Positions 19,473-28,700 are shown, numbered from the stretch's first letter. The stretch: 64,000 nt of DNA from Palsa-892 sp035555855 (GCA_035555855.1 DATMGD010000052.1:1-64000); one strand, 5' to 3'. The notes: generated from the letters alone by a model not told the origin. A program made the numbers and translations.

Positions 19473-20227
19473 GCGTTACGGACCCGCGGCGTTTCGCCGT
19501 TTTCGGCGAGGTATCGCATTTTCCAATCTCGATTCAGCGAAGAAGCCTGTTTCCCCGGAAGCGGGAAATCGGAAACCGCGTTTACCGGCTCCAGTCCAAA
19601 AGCCGCATATATCTTCCGCAGTTCCAGGGCAGGATCGCGGGCCAGATCCTCGTAGTAGACGGCGATTGGCGTCACCGCATGTTCGATAAAATAATTTTCC
19701 CAGGCACCGATTTCGCTTTCGATCGCGGATCGAGCATCGGAGATGGCTTGAAAATCATATTGCGGGGTAAACGCCGTTTCCGGCTGAAAGCTGATCCATC
19801 GTCCCGTCTGCTGCGCGATGACCATCGAGACCGACTGATCGACGAGGTCACGGCGCTTTATCCAGATCAGCTTTTCCAGATTGAGCCGATGGATGACCGA
19901 AGGGTGTGCCGCGGACATCGCATCGAAATCTCCCCAATGCGATTTAACGCCGAACCAGCCGGACGAAGATGTCCTGCGCTCAAACAGTTTGTCGAAAACC
20001 TGTTCGACCGTTTCGACGCCGAGCCTGTCTTTCCAGACCTGAAGATGACCGGGATGAAAATATTCAAGCGGGGAACCAAGCATGCCCGAGGCGGAGAGCA
20101 AATGACCGAGATAATGGCTGCCGCTTCTTGGCTGAGAGGCCAATAAAAAGCCTCTGACGCGCCCCTTATACACCGGCCGATCATAGAGTTCGCCGAATTG
20201 ATCCCAGGGCTGAGTGGAAGACGCCAT
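19469..20227 (-). CDS. Stf0-type sulfotransferase
   Basis: A 252-residue protein with the PAPS 5'-phosphosulfate loop SQPRSGSHYLGHLL at residues 31-44 and the family stretch IKRRDLVDQSVSMVIAQQTG. This matches Stf0, the mycobacterial trehalose 2-sulfotransferase family, which in Proteobacteria probably modifies sugars or lipids. There is no signal peptide, so a cytoplasmic site is likely. The acceptor is unknown. A neighbouring capsule or Nod-factor locus is not visible. Confidence 0.8.
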   Translation of the reverse strand: MASSTQPWDQFGELYDRPVYKGRVRGFLLASQPRSGSHYLGHLLSASGMLGSPLEYFHPGHLQVWKDRLGVETVEQVFDKLFERRTSSSGWFGVKSHWGDFDAMSAAHPSVIHRLNLEKLIWIKRRDLVDQSVSMVIAQQTGRWISFQPETAFTPQYDFQAISDARSAIESEIGAWENYFIEHAVTPIAVYYEDLARDPALELRKIYAAFGLEPVNAVSDFPLPGKQASSLNRDWKMRYLAENGETPRVRNA

Positions 20228-20365
20228 AGATTATCCATCGAATCCAAAGCCTCATTTTATAGAGGCCCGGCGCATCGAGGCACTAGCCGGAGAATCTGCC
20301 CGGCCGGAACACGAGCCGCATCCATAACTTGCCGCACCGCAGCGCGAATGCTATTTCGGCGCGCC

Positions 20366-22171
20366 ATGACGACCGCGCCCATTCCGAACATCCGCAACTT
20401 CTCGATTGTCGCTCACATCGACCACGGGAAGTCGACGCTCGCCGACCGCATCATCCAGCTCACCGGCGGGCTGGAGCAACGCGAGATGAAGGAACAAGTG
20501 CTCGATTCGATGGACATCGAACGCGAGCGCGGCATCACCATCAAGGCGCAGACCGTCCGCCTCAAATACAAGGCCAAGGACGGCAAGGACTACATCCTGA
20601 ATTTGATCGACACGCCGGGCCATGTCGACTTCGCTTATGAAGTGAACCGCTCGCTCGCCGCCTGCGAAGGATCGCTCCTGGTCGTCGACGCTTCGCAGGG
20701 CGTCGAGGCGCAGACGCTCGCCAACGTGTATCAGGCGCTCGACAACAATCACGAAATCGTTCCGGTGCTGAACAAGGTTGATCTTCCGGCTGCGGAGCCC
20801 GAGAAGATCAAGCAGCAGATCGAAGACGTCATTGGCCTCGATGCCTCGGAAGCCATTCTGATTTCGGCGAAGACCGGCCTTGGCATTCCCGATGTACTGG
20901 AAGCGATCGTCACGAAATTGCCGCCGCCGAAGGGTGACCGCGAAGCGCAGCTCAAGGCGCTCCTGATCGACAGCTGGTACGACGCCTACTTGGGCGTCGT
21001 CGTGCTTTATCGCGTCGTCGATGGCGTGCTGAAAAAAGGCCAGCGCATCCGCATGATGGGCACGAAGGCGGCCTATGACGTCGATCGCGTCGGCGTGTTC
21101 ACGCCAAAGCGCGTCGAGATGGCCGAGATCGGGCCGGGCGAGATCGGCTTTCTCACCGCCGCGATCAAGGAAGTCGCCGACTCGCGCGTCGGCGATACGA
21201 TCACCGACGATCGTAAGCCTGTCGATGAGCCGCTCTCGGGTTTTCGCCCGGCGATCCCGGTCGTGTTCTGCGGCCTCTTCCCGATCGACGCGAATGACTT
21301 TGAAACGCTGCGCGCCGCGATGGGCCGGCTGCGCCTTAACGACGCGAGCTTCTCGTTCGAGATGGAAACTTCCGCGGCGCTCGGCTTCGGCTTCCGCTGC
21401 GGCTTCCTCGGGCTGTTGCACCTGGAGATCATTCAGGAGCGTCTTGAGCGCGAGTTCAATCTGAATCTGATCGCGACCGCGCCGTCGGTCATCTACAAAA
21501 TGAAGCTGACCAACGGCGAGGAGATCGAGATTCACAATCCGGTCGATATGCCGGAAGTGACGCGCATCGCCGAAATCGAGGAGCCGTGGATCGAGGCGAC
21601 GATTCTGACGCCCGACGAATATCTCGGCTCGGTGCTGAAGCTCTGCCAGGATCGCCGCGGCGTGCAGAAAGAACTCACTTATGTGGGTGCGCGCGCGATG
21701 GTGAAGTATGAACTGCCGCTCAACGAAGTGGTGTTCGATTTCTACGACCGGCTCAAGTCAGTCTCGAAAGGCTACGCCTCGTTCGATTACCATCTCACCG
21801 AGTTCAAGGTCGCCGACCTCGTGAAGATGCAGATTCTCGTCAACGCCGAGCCGGTCGATGCGCTGGCCATGCTCGTGCACCGGGCGCGTGCCGAAGGCCG
21901 CGGCCGCGCCATGGTCGAGAAGCTGAAGGAGCTGATCCCGCCGCACATGTTCCAGGTGCCGATCCAGGCCGCCATCGGCGGCAAGATCATCGCCCGCGAA
22001 ACGGTGCGCGCGCTCAGGAAGGACGTCACCGCGAAATGCTACGGCGGCGACGCGACGCGCAAACGCAAGCTCCTCGAGAAGCAGAAGGAAGGCAAAAAGA
22101 AAATGCGCGAATTCGGCAAGGTCGAAATTCCGCAGGAAGCCTTCATCGCCGCGCTCAAGGTGGATAGCTAG
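20366..22171 (+). CDS. lepA: elongation factor 4 (LepA)
   Basis: Translational GTPase of 601 residues that acts on ribosomes during initiation or stress. G1 (AHIDHGKST), G2/switch (ERERGITIK), G3 (DTPGHVDF), G4 (NKVDLP) and G5 (SAKTG) motifs are all present, and the C-terminal LepA-specific domain ends with CYGGDATRKRKLLEKQKEGK. The ATG at 20366 gives the usual LepA length; the frame upstream to 20198 is not conserved. The 138 bases before it separate it from the divergent sulfotransferase gene. Confidence 0.97.
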   Translation: MTTAPIPNIRNFSIVAHIDHGKSTLADRIIQLTGGLEQREMKEQVLDSMDIERERGITIKAQTVRLKYKAKDGKDYILNLIDTPGHVDFAYEVNRSLAACEGSLLVVDASQGVEAQTLANVYQALDNNHEIVPVLNKVDLPAAEPEKIKQQIEDVIGLDASEAILISAKTGLGIPDVLEAIVTKLPPPKGDREAQLKALLIDSWYDAYLGVVVLYRVVDGVLKKGQRIRMMGTKAAYDVDRVGVFTPKRVEMAEIGPGEIGFLTAAIKEVADSRVGDTITDDRKPVDEPLSGFRPAIPVVFCGLFPIDANDFETLRAAMGRLRLNDASFSFEMETSAALGFGFRCGFLGLLHLEIIQERLEREFNLNLIATAPSVIYKMKLTNGEEIEIHNPVDMPEVTRIAEIEEPWIEATILTPDEYLGSVLKLCQDRRGVQKELTYVGARAMVKYELPLNEVVFDFYDRLKSVSKGYASFDYHLTEFKVADLVKMQILVNAEPVDALAMLVHRARAEGRGRAMVEKLKELIPPHMFQVPIQAAIGGKIIARETVRALRKDVTAKCYGGDATRKRKLLEKQKEGKKKMREFGKVEIPQEAFIAALKVDS

Positions 22172-22202
22172 CGCCCTTCACCTTGCACCGCACCCAGTGC
22201 TA

Positions 22203-22230
22203 GCGTTCCCGCCATAACAAGAGGGAACGC
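22203..22230 (+). other. hairpin enclosing the ribosome binding site of the next gene
   Basis: An 8-base perfect stem (GCGTTCCC and GGGAACGC) with a 12-base loop ends three bases before the ATG at 22234. The 3' arm contains the Shine-Dalgarno-like GAGGGAA, so pairing would hide it. This could hold down translation unless the stem is opened. Confidence 0.5.
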
Positions 22231-22233
22231 CAT

Positions 22234-23211
22234 ATGGATCGCCGGGATTTTCTGATGGGGGCCGCTGCGCTCCCGCTCGTTTTGCACGCACCGAATGCTT
22301 TCGCCGCCGGTTATCCCGAGCGGAACGTCGACCTGATCGTCCCCTTCCCGCCCGGCGGACAGGCCGACCTCGCGGCGCGCCCGATCGCGCAGAAGCTGCA
22401 AGAGCTTTTGGGCAAATCGTTCGTCGTCGATAACCGCGGCGGCGCCGGCGGCGCGATTGGCAACGCCTTTGCCGCAAAGGCCGCGCCCGACGGCTACACG
22501 CTCCTGATGACGCTTTCCTCGCTCGCGGTGCTGCCGGAAGCCGACCGCATTCTCGGCCGCCCGGCGCAGTACGAAACCTCGCAGCTCGTGCCGGTGGCGC
22601 GCGTTCTCGCCGACCCGACGCTATTGGGCGTGCATGCCAAAGCGCCGTGGAAAAACATTCAGGAGCTGGTCGAGGACGCAAAATCGCGCCCCGGACAAAT
22701 TCCCTACGGCTCGTCCGGCTCCTACGGCACGCTGCATGTTTCGGTCGCGATGTTCGAGTCGGCTGCCAACATCAAGATGCTGCACGTGCCCTACAAGGGC
22801 GCGGGTCCGGCGGTGACGGATCTCTTGAGCGGGCAAATTCTTGCGCTCGCATCGGCGCCGGGCGTGCTGAAGCCGCATGTCGACTCCGGTGCCGTGCGCG
22901 TGCTCGCCAATTTCGGCGCCAAGCGCGTCGACAGCTTCCCGAATCTCCCGACCTTCCAGGAACTCGGCTACAAGGATGTCGAGTTCTACATCTGGGCCGG
23001 GCTGTTCGCGCCGGCCAAGACGCCGGAGCCGGTCATCAAAACGCTGCGCGAAGCGATGAAAAAAGCCATGGCCGATCCGCAGACCACCAAGGTGTATGAG
23101 ACGGCCGGCAGCCCGCCCGCCTATCTCGATCAGCCGGAGTTCAAGAAGTTCGTCGACGAGGACAGCGCGCGGCTGATCGCGGCGGTGAAGAAGATCGGCA
23201 AGGTCGAATAG
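22234..23211 (+). CDS. tripartite tricarboxylate transporter binding protein (BUG family), stand-alone
   Basis: A 325-residue periplasmic binding protein of the TctC/BUG family. The N-terminus MDRRDFLMGAAALPL has a twin-arginine motif, so folded export by Tat is likely. The family ligand loops VPFPPGGQADLAARP and NRGGAGGAIGNAFAAKAAPDG are present. BUG proteins bind carboxylates such as citrate, aspartate or terephthalate. No TctA/TctB gene is next to it; the complete system at 46.8-49.9 kb has its own binding protein. Orphan BUG proteins are common in this group. Its end abuts the convergent L,D-transpeptidase gene. Confidence 0.85.
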   Translation: MDRRDFLMGAAALPLVLHAPNAFAAGYPERNVDLIVPFPPGGQADLAARPIAQKLQELLGKSFVVDNRGGAGGAIGNAFAAKAAPDGYTLLMTLSSLAVLPEADRILGRPAQYETSQLVPVARVLADPTLLGVHAKAPWKNIQELVEDAKSRPGQIPYGSSGSYGTLHVSVAMFESAANIKMLHVPYKGAGPAVTDLLSGQILALASAPGVLKPHVDSGAVRVLANFGAKRVDSFPNLPTFQELGYKDVEFYIWAGLFAPAKTPEPVIKTLREAMKKAMADPQTTKVYETAGSPPAYLDQPEFKKFVDEDSARLIAAVKKIGKVE

Positions 23212-23628
23212 CTAGATTCCGACGACGATCCGCGAATTCTTCATGCCGTGCTGTTTCACGAGCGTGAACAATTCGCGCGCCGCGGAAGTCGGCAGCCGCA
23301 CGCAGCCGTGCGATGCGGGCCGGCCGAGCGCGCGGGTCTGGTTCGTGCCATGCACGGCAAAACCGTAGTGGAAGAAGATCGCGTAGGGCATCGGCGCGTT
23401 GTCGTATGTGCGCGAGTACCAGCTGCGCTCCAGCCGTTGCGGGCGGAAGGTGCCGCGCGGCGTCGCGTAAGGCGCGCGCGCCGTCGAGACCGGCCAGGTG
23501 TAGCGCGGAAAGCCATCGACATAGACGGTCATGGTCTGCTGCGAGACGCTGATCTGCGCCAGCACGTCGGCTTTGGCGGGCGCCGCGAATATGACGGCGG
23601 CCGCGAGCATCCAGAAAATTTTACGCAT
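23212..23628 (-). CDS. L,D-transpeptidase (YkuD type)
   Basis: A short (138 residues) exported enzyme that forms 3-3 crosslinks or anchors proteins to peptidoglycan. Residues 1-20 are a signal peptide ending in AKA. The YkuD active-site region has His93 and the HGC motif with His107 and catalytic Cys109, in the usual H-x(13)-[ST]-HG-C-V-R order. The protein contains essentially only the catalytic domain. The murein endopeptidase gene mepA is the next gene on the opposite strand. Confidence 0.88.
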   Translation of the reverse strand: MRKIFWMLAAAVIFAAPAKADVLAQISVSQQTMTVYVDGFPRYTWPVSTARAPYATPRGTFRPQRLERSWYSRTYDNAPMPYAIFFHYGFAVHGTNQTRALGRPASHGCVRLPTSAARELFTLVKQHGMKNSRIVVGI

Positions 23629-23747
23629 GAATACGCTCCTTCTCCCCCCGAATTGAAGCCGGGAAGCCGGATCGGCGCAAGCGCGAAGGAAAATATGCGG
23701 CCGTTAAGCACGTTTCATCATCGAACGGCATGCTTTACCTTTTGACC

Positions 23748-24653
23748 ATGCGGCTTCGAATCGCGCTCATTCTTTCGCTGATCGCAGGCACGGCACTCGC
23801 GCAGAACGTGCCGCTGCCGCCGCGTCCGGTCGCGCCGCCGCCGGTCGATCTCAAGGCGCCGGCCAAGCAGCTATTCGGGAATAAGGCCGAACCCGCGCCG
23901 CTCGCGGCGCGCTCGATCGGCTTCTATGCCCATGGCTGCCTTGCGGGCGCCGTGGCGCTGCCGATCAACGGCAAGACCTGGCAGGTGATGCGGCTTTCGC
24001 GCAACAGGAACTGGGGCCACCCCGACCTCATCGCATTTCTGGAGCGCTTCTCGAACAAGCTGCCGCAAGTCGCGGGCTGGCCCGGCATCATGGTCGGCGA
24101 TATTTCGCAGCCGCGCGGCGGGCCGATGCTGACGGGCCACGCTTCGCATCAGGTCGGGCTCGACGCCGACATTTGGCTCACGCCGATGCCGACGCGCACA
24201 TTATCCCGTGAAGAACGCGAAAAGATTTCGCCGCTGATGATGGTGCGCGCCGACCGCAAGGACATCGACCCCGCCAACTGGTCGCCATCACACTTGAAGG
24301 TCATCCGCGCGGCGGCGGAAGATCCGGTCGTCGAGCGCATTTTTGTGAACGCCGCGATCAAGAAGGCGCTTTGCCGCGAAGCGGGTAATGACCGCTCATG
24401 GCTGCATAAAGTGCGGCCTTACTGGGGCCACGACCATCACATGCATATCCGCATCCGCTGCCCGGCGGGCAGCCATGATTGCGAGAAGCAGCCGCCGGCC
24501 GGTGCCGGCGATGGCTGCGGCAAGGAACTCGATTGGTGGTTCACGCCCGGCAGATTGCACCCGGTGCCGCCGCTCATTCCGCCGAAGCCGAAGCCGCCGC
24601 TCTTGATGAAAGACCTGCCGGCGGCCTGCAAGCAGGTGCTGCTCGCGCCTTGA
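23748..24653 (+). CDS. mepA: penicillin-insensitive murein endopeptidase
   Basis: Zinc peptidase of the MepA (M74) family that cuts D-Ala-meso-DAP and L,D crosslinks. The signal peptide is residues 1-19 (ending in ALAQ). Metal ligands and catalytic residues are expected in GHASHQVGLDADIW and in WGHDHHMHIRI, both intact. Several conserved cysteines in the C-terminal third probably form disulfides. I choose the ATG at 23748 because the signal peptide begins there; the ATG at 23730 in the same frame adds six residues. The enzyme pairs naturally with the neighbouring L,D-transpeptidase. Confidence 0.9.
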   Translation: MRLRIALILSLIAGTALAQNVPLPPRPVAPPPVDLKAPAKQLFGNKAEPAPLAARSIGFYAHGCLAGAVALPINGKTWQVMRLSRNRNWGHPDLIAFLERFSNKLPQVAGWPGIMVGDISQPRGGPMLTGHASHQVGLDADIWLTPMPTRTLSREEREKISPLMMVRADRKDIDPANWSPSHLKVIRAAAEDPVVERIFVNAAIKKALCREAGNDRSWLHKVRPYWGHDHHMHIRIRCPAGSHDCEKQPPAGAGDGCGKELDWWFTPGRLHPVPPLIPPKPKPPLLMKDLPAACKQVLLAP

Positions 24654-24679
24654 TGCGAACCTTGGCTTGAGCGGCGAAT

Positions 24680-25267
24680 TTACGTCGCGCCGATCTGCGG
24701 AAACGCAAACAGCGCGCCCTGCACGAAACCGAGAATGACGCCGAGCACGATCGCGCAAATGACGACGGCGCCGGCATAGAGCAGCGATTTCTCCTGCGGC
24801 GCTTTCATCAACACCGGCAGCCCGAGCCACAGAAGATAGAGCCCGTAGAGCGAGAAGATCGAGAGAAAGCTCAAGGCCGGGATGAGAAAGAAGAAACCGC
24901 ATAGCCACGCCGGCGTATAGGAATAGACGGTGAGCTTGAGCGCGCTCTCGAAATGCTTGCGGCCGCCGAAGCTCTTTGCCAGCGCATCGACGATCAGCGC
25001 CACCGCATACACGATCAGGAAGGTCAGCAGATAACCGATGATCGCGCTGCCGAGACCGAAGCCGACCGGCATCCGTATCGTTTCCATGCCGGGTACGCGG
25101 AGGCCGATCAGTGAAGTGCCGATAAAGCCGCAGATTGCCGGGATCGCGGCGAGGATCGCGACATAATTCTTGAAGAGATATGCGGCATCGCCCGGCTCGC
25201 GGTCGATCACCGGCCATTCGGCCTTTGGTCGCAGGATGATATTCTTCACGCGGTCGATCAGAGTCAT
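24680..25267 (-). CDS. YIP1-family membrane protein
   Basis: A 195-residue protein with the Yip1 start MTLIDRVKNIILRPKAEWPV, followed by five hydrophobic segments. Bacterial Yip1-domain proteins have no settled role. The ATG at 25267 has GGGAG about eight bases upstream and marks the family N-terminus; the longer frame from 25366 is not conserved. Confidence 0.78.
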   Translation of the reverse strand: MTLIDRVKNIILRPKAEWPVIDREPGDAAYLFKNYVAILAAIPAICGFIGTSLIGLRVPGMETIRMPVGFGLGSAIIGYLLTFLIVYAVALIVDALAKSFGGRKHFESALKLTVYSYTPAWLCGFFFLIPALSFLSIFSLYGLYLLWLGLPVLMKAPQEKSLLYAGAVVICAIVLGVILGFVQGALFAFPQIGAT

Positions 25268-25374
25268 GCAGGCTCTCCCGAGGCGGTTGGCGAATCGCGC
25301 GATTGTTTCGCGGGCGGGCGGGAAAGTCACGCCGAATTGGCGGACGGTGAATTGCGGAGAAAACACCTTTCCGG

Positions 25375-26997
25375 CTAACGCTTCGCATCCTCCAGCACCA
25401 TCGCGGCGCCCTTCTCGGCGATCATGATGGTCGGCGAATTGGTGTTGCCCGACGTAATCGTCGGCATGATCGAGGCGTCGATGACGCGCAGGCCCTCAAG
25501 CCCGATGAAGCGCAGCCGCTCGTCGACGACCGCCATCGGATCGGACGGAAGGCCCATCTTCGCCGTGCCGACGGGATGGAAGATCGTCGTGCCGATGTCG
25601 CCCGCGGCACGCACCAACGCCGCCTCGTCATCGTCGCGCACCGCGGGCCCGGGCAGAATTTCCTCCGGGCGATATTGCTGCATCTTCGGCGCACGAACGA
25701 TGTCGCGAGCGACGCGAATGGAATCGGCGGCGACTTTCTTGTCCTCGTCGGCCGAAAGATAATTTGGCCGGATTTCCGGCGCGTCGCCGGGCTTGCTGGT
25801 TTTCAGGCGAATGGTGCCGCGGCTTGCCGGCTGCAAATTGCACACGCTCATGGTGAAGGCAGGAAATGTGTGCAGCGGGTCGCCGAACTTGTCGAGCGAC
25901 AAGGGCTGAACATGAAATTCAAGGTTGGCGCGCTCGCGCGATTTATCGGAGCGCGTGAAGATGCCCATTTGCGATGGCGGCATGGTGAGCGGGCCGGTGC
26001 GCAGAAACGCATATTGCAGGCCCATCTTCGCGCGGCCGATCAGCGAGTGATATTGCTCGTTCAAGGTGCCGATGCCGTGCACCTTGTAGATCAGGCGAAG
26101 CTGCAAATGATCCTGCAAGTTGCCGCCGACGCCCGGCTTGTCGAGCACGACGTCGATCCCCTTCTCTTGCAGATGCGCGGCGGGGCCGACGCCCGAGAGC
26201 ATCAGGAGTTGCGGCGAGCCGACGGCACCGGCGGCGAGGATCACTTCTCGCCTCGCCTTCGCGGTTTTCGTCACGCCGTTCTGACGATAACTCACTCCGG
26301 TCGCGCGCTTATCTTCGATCAGCACGCGCTCGGCGAGCACATTCATCTCTAACTTCAGATTTTGCCGGTGCAGCACCGGCTTCAGAAAGCCGCGCGCCGA
26401 GCTCCAGCGGCGGCCGCGCTTCTGGTTGACGTGAAAGTGGCAGCTACCTTCGTTGTCGCCGCGGTTGAAATCCTCGATCTTCGGAATGCCGCGCTCTTCG
26501 GCGGCGTCGCGCACCGCTTCGAGAATATCGAACTTGACGCGCGGGCGCTCGACGCGCCACTCGCCGCTTGTGGAGTGATGCTCGCTATCGCCGAGGAAGT
26601 GATTGCTCTGCTTTTTGAAAACCGGCAGCACATCGTCCCAGCCCCAGCCGGTCATGCCAAGCTGGCGCCAATGGTCGTAGTCGGCGGCCTGGCCGCGCAT
26701 ATAGACCATGGCGTTGATCGCCGAGCAGCCGCCGATGACCTTGCCGCGCGGATAATGCAGCGAGCGGCCGTTCAGCCCCGGCTCGTCCTCGGTGCGGAAC
26801 ATCCAGTCGGAACGCGGATTGCCGATGGCGAACAGATAGCCGACCGGAATGTGAAACCAGATCCAGTTGTCGTTGCCGCCGGCCTCCAGCAGCAACACGC
26901 GATTATTCGGATCGGCCGAGAGGCGGTTGGCGAGCACGCAGCCCGCCGAGCCCGCGCCGACGATGATGTAATCGAAAACTTCCGGATTTTCCGCCAT
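25375..26997 (-). CDS. GMC-family FAD-dependent alcohol/choline-type dehydrogenase
   Basis: A 540-residue glucose-methanol-choline oxidoreductase. The Rossmann motif IVGAGSAGCVLANRLS, the GMC signature around PRGKVIGGCSAINAM, the second signature GSPQLLMLSGVGPA and the catalytic His in HPVGTAKMG with Asn in GNTNSPTIM are all present. It probably oxidises a primary alcohol; similarity of this type is often labelled choline dehydrogenase, but no betaine gene lies nearby, so I leave the substrate open. A GTG at 27009 is an alternative start. Confidence 0.88.
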   Translation of the reverse strand: MAENPEVFDYIIVGAGSAGCVLANRLSADPNNRVLLLEAGGNDNWIWFHIPVGYLFAIGNPRSDWMFRTEDEPGLNGRSLHYPRGKVIGGCSAINAMVYMRGQAADYDHWRQLGMTGWGWDDVLPVFKKQSNHFLGDSEHHSTSGEWRVERPRVKFDILEAVRDAAEERGIPKIEDFNRGDNEGSCHFHVNQKRGRRWSSARGFLKPVLHRQNLKLEMNVLAERVLIEDKRATGVSYRQNGVTKTAKARREVILAAGAVGSPQLLMLSGVGPAAHLQEKGIDVVLDKPGVGGNLQDHLQLRLIYKVHGIGTLNEQYHSLIGRAKMGLQYAFLRTGPLTMPPSQMGIFTRSDKSRERANLEFHVQPLSLDKFGDPLHTFPAFTMSVCNLQPASRGTIRLKTSKPGDAPEIRPNYLSADEDKKVAADSIRVARDIVRAPKMQQYRPEEILPGPAVRDDDEAALVRAAGDIGTTIFHPVGTAKMGLPSDPMAVVDERLRFIGLEGLRVIDASIMPTITSGNTNSPTIMIAEKGAAMVLEDAKR

Positions 26998-27078
26998 GCC
27001 CGGCTTCACGCTTGTTCAAGCAAGCTTGTCCGATCGCCGCGCACGCGACAAGCGGGTGCCGGCATAGTAATTTTATGT

Positions 27079-27888
27079 ATGCAAAATTTTCCGCCGCAGC
27101 GCATCGTCTGCCTGACCGAGGAAACGGTCGAGACACTTTATATGTTGGGTGAAGACGCGCGCATTGCCGGCGTCTCCGGCTACGCCGTGCGGCCGCCGCA
27201 AGTGCGGCGCGAAAAGCCACGCGTTTCGGCGTTCATCTCGGCGGATATCGGGAAAATACTCGCGCTCAACCCCGATCTCGTGCTGACCTTCTCGGACCTG
27301 CAGGCCGAGATCGTCGCAGAACTCGTGCGGCAGGGCGTCGCGGTGCATGCCTTCAACCAGCGCGACATCGCCGGCATCTTCGCGATGATCGAAACGCTTT
27401 CGGCCCTGATTGGTGCAGCCGATAAAGGCGCAAAGCTTTGCACCGAGCTGCGGGCGCGGATCGAAGCCGTAAAAGCGCGGCAAAGCGGGCCGCGGCCGCG
27501 CGTCTACTTTGAAGAATGGGACGAGCCGATGATCTCCGGCATCGGCTGGGTGTCCGAGCTTGTTCAGATCGCCGGCGGCGACGATGTGTTTCCCGAACTT
27601 GCGCGGCGCAAATCGGCCAAGGATCGCTTCGTCAGCGCCGAACAGGTGATCGCGGCGAAGCCCGACATCGTCATCGGTTCGTGGTGCGGCAAGAAATTCC
27701 GCGCCGAGAAATTTTCGGCGCGGCCCGGCTTTGCCGCCCTGCCCGCCGTGGCGAATAATTTTCTGCGCGAAGTGAAATCGACGATCATTCTGCAGCCGGG
27801 TCCGGCGGCGCTGACCGATGGCCTCGATGCCATCGTTGCGATTATCGACGAGTGGCGCGCAGCGCAGAAGATCAAGGCGAGCGCCTGA
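27079..27888 (+). CDS. cobalamin-binding-type (BtuF/TroA-like) protein without signal peptide
   Basis: A 269-residue protein with the helical-backbone binding-protein fold of BtuF/FecB: RIVCLTEETVETLYMLGE at the start, NPDLVLTFSDLQAEIV in the middle and AAKPDIVIGSWCGKK in the second lobe. BtuF proteins are periplasmic, yet this one begins MQNFPPQRIVCLT with no signal peptide or lipobox. No permease or ATPase gene is adjacent. A cytoplasmic corrinoid-handling role, or a misread start, are both possible. The upstream 70 bases contain no better start. Confidence 0.75.
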   Translation: MQNFPPQRIVCLTEETVETLYMLGEDARIAGVSGYAVRPPQVRREKPRVSAFISADIGKILALNPDLVLTFSDLQAEIVAELVRQGVAVHAFNQRDIAGIFAMIETLSALIGAADKGAKLCTELRARIEAVKARQSGPRPRVYFEEWDEPMISGIGWVSELVQIAGGDDVFPELARRKSAKDRFVSAEQVIAAKPDIVIGSWCGKKFRAEKFSARPGFAALPAVANNFLREVKSTIILQPGPAALTDGLDAIVAIIDEWRAAQKIKASA

Positions 27889-27894
27889 TCCCGT

Positions 27895-28578
27895 TTAGCC
27901 CGCAGTCGCCCGTTCCTGCGACGGCGCGATCTCGGCCTGCAATTCGGCCAGGAGCGACATGAAGCGCTCGCCCTGCACGACGACATGATCGCGCAGCCGC
28001 CTCCCGGCTTCGACGCCGTCGCCCTTGAGCAGCGCCTCGGCCACCGCGCTGTGCTCGTCGAAGGATTTGGCGAGCCGGCCATGCACGCGCAATTGCAGGC
28101 GGCGATAAGGCTGCAGCCGCCGCTGCTGCCCGTGCGCGACGGTCGCGAGCATGCGGTTGTGCGAGCCGTCATAGATTGCAGAATGAAAATCGGCGTTGGC
28201 GTGATAGTAGGCGTCGCGGTCGCCCTTCTCGCAGGCCTTGCGGCAGCGATTGAAGGCGGCATCGAACCCCGCGCGCTCCTCCGACGTCATGCGATGCGCG
28301 GCGAAGCGCGCGCAGGCGGCCTCAAGCTCGCCCATGTATTCGAATGTTTCCAGAAGTTCGCGCGGGCCGAGCAGCGTGACATGCGCGCCGCGGCGCGGGC
28401 GCAATTCGATCATGCCCGAGCCGGCGAGCTGAATCAGTGCTTCGCGGATCGGCGTACGCGAGACGCCGAAGCGTTCGGCAAGTTCCGTTTCGTCCAGGCG
28501 TTCGCCGAGGCGCAGGCGGCCCTCGACAATGTCGTTCTCGAGTGCTTCGCGCAGGTTGAGGACTGTCTTACCCGACAT
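27895..28578 (-). CDS. matR: GntR/FCD regulator of malonate genes
   Basis: A 227-residue GntR-family regulator with an N-terminal winged helix (ELAERFGVSRTPIREALIQL at about 33-52) and a C-terminal FCD domain with conserved metal-binding His/Asp positions (HANADFHSAIYDGS). It lies divergent from malonyl-CoA decarboxylase and synthetase, as MatR does in Rhizobium, where it represses until malonate is bound. A sequence close to the known MatR site lies between the two genes. The assignment rests on context more than on detailed similarity. Confidence 0.82.
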   Translation of the reverse strand: MSGKTVLNLREALENDIVEGRLRLGERLDETELAERFGVSRTPIREALIQLAGSGMIELRPRRGAHVTLLGPRELLETFEYMGELEAACARFAAHRMTSEERAGFDAAFNRCRKACEKGDRDAYYHANADFHSAIYDGSHNRMLATVAHGQQRRLQPYRRLQLRVHGRLAKSFDEHSAVAEALLKGDGVEAGRRLRDHVVVQGERFMSLLAELQAEIAPSQERATAG

Positions 28579-28656
28579 TTTTTACGGGCCTCCATCTGCG
28601 ATTGGGCCAAAAGCCGCCGATTCTGGCAAGGGCTTTCGCATACGCAGCATAAATTC

Positions 28657-28666
28657 TTGTATACAG
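28657..28666. promoter_or_regulatory. MatR-like operator
   Basis: TTGTATACAG, nine of ten bases of the palindrome TTGTATACAA that I recall as the Rhizobium MatR site. The inner TGTATACA is a perfect palindrome. It lies six bases before a TTGACA on the plus strand and 79 bases from the matR start, well placed to control both directions. Confidence 0.65.
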
Positions 28667-28671
28667 GAATG

Positions 28672-28700
28672 TTGACAGAAAATACATGGGCCCATAGCGT
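28672..28700 (+). promoter_or_regulatory. possible matAB promoter
   Basis: A perfect -35 TTGACA (28672-28677), a 17-base spacer and a poor -10 TAGCGT (28695-28700). Transcription would start near 28707. That would leave almost no leader for the ATG at 28709 but a 50-base leader for the GTG at 28757. Confidence 0.4.
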
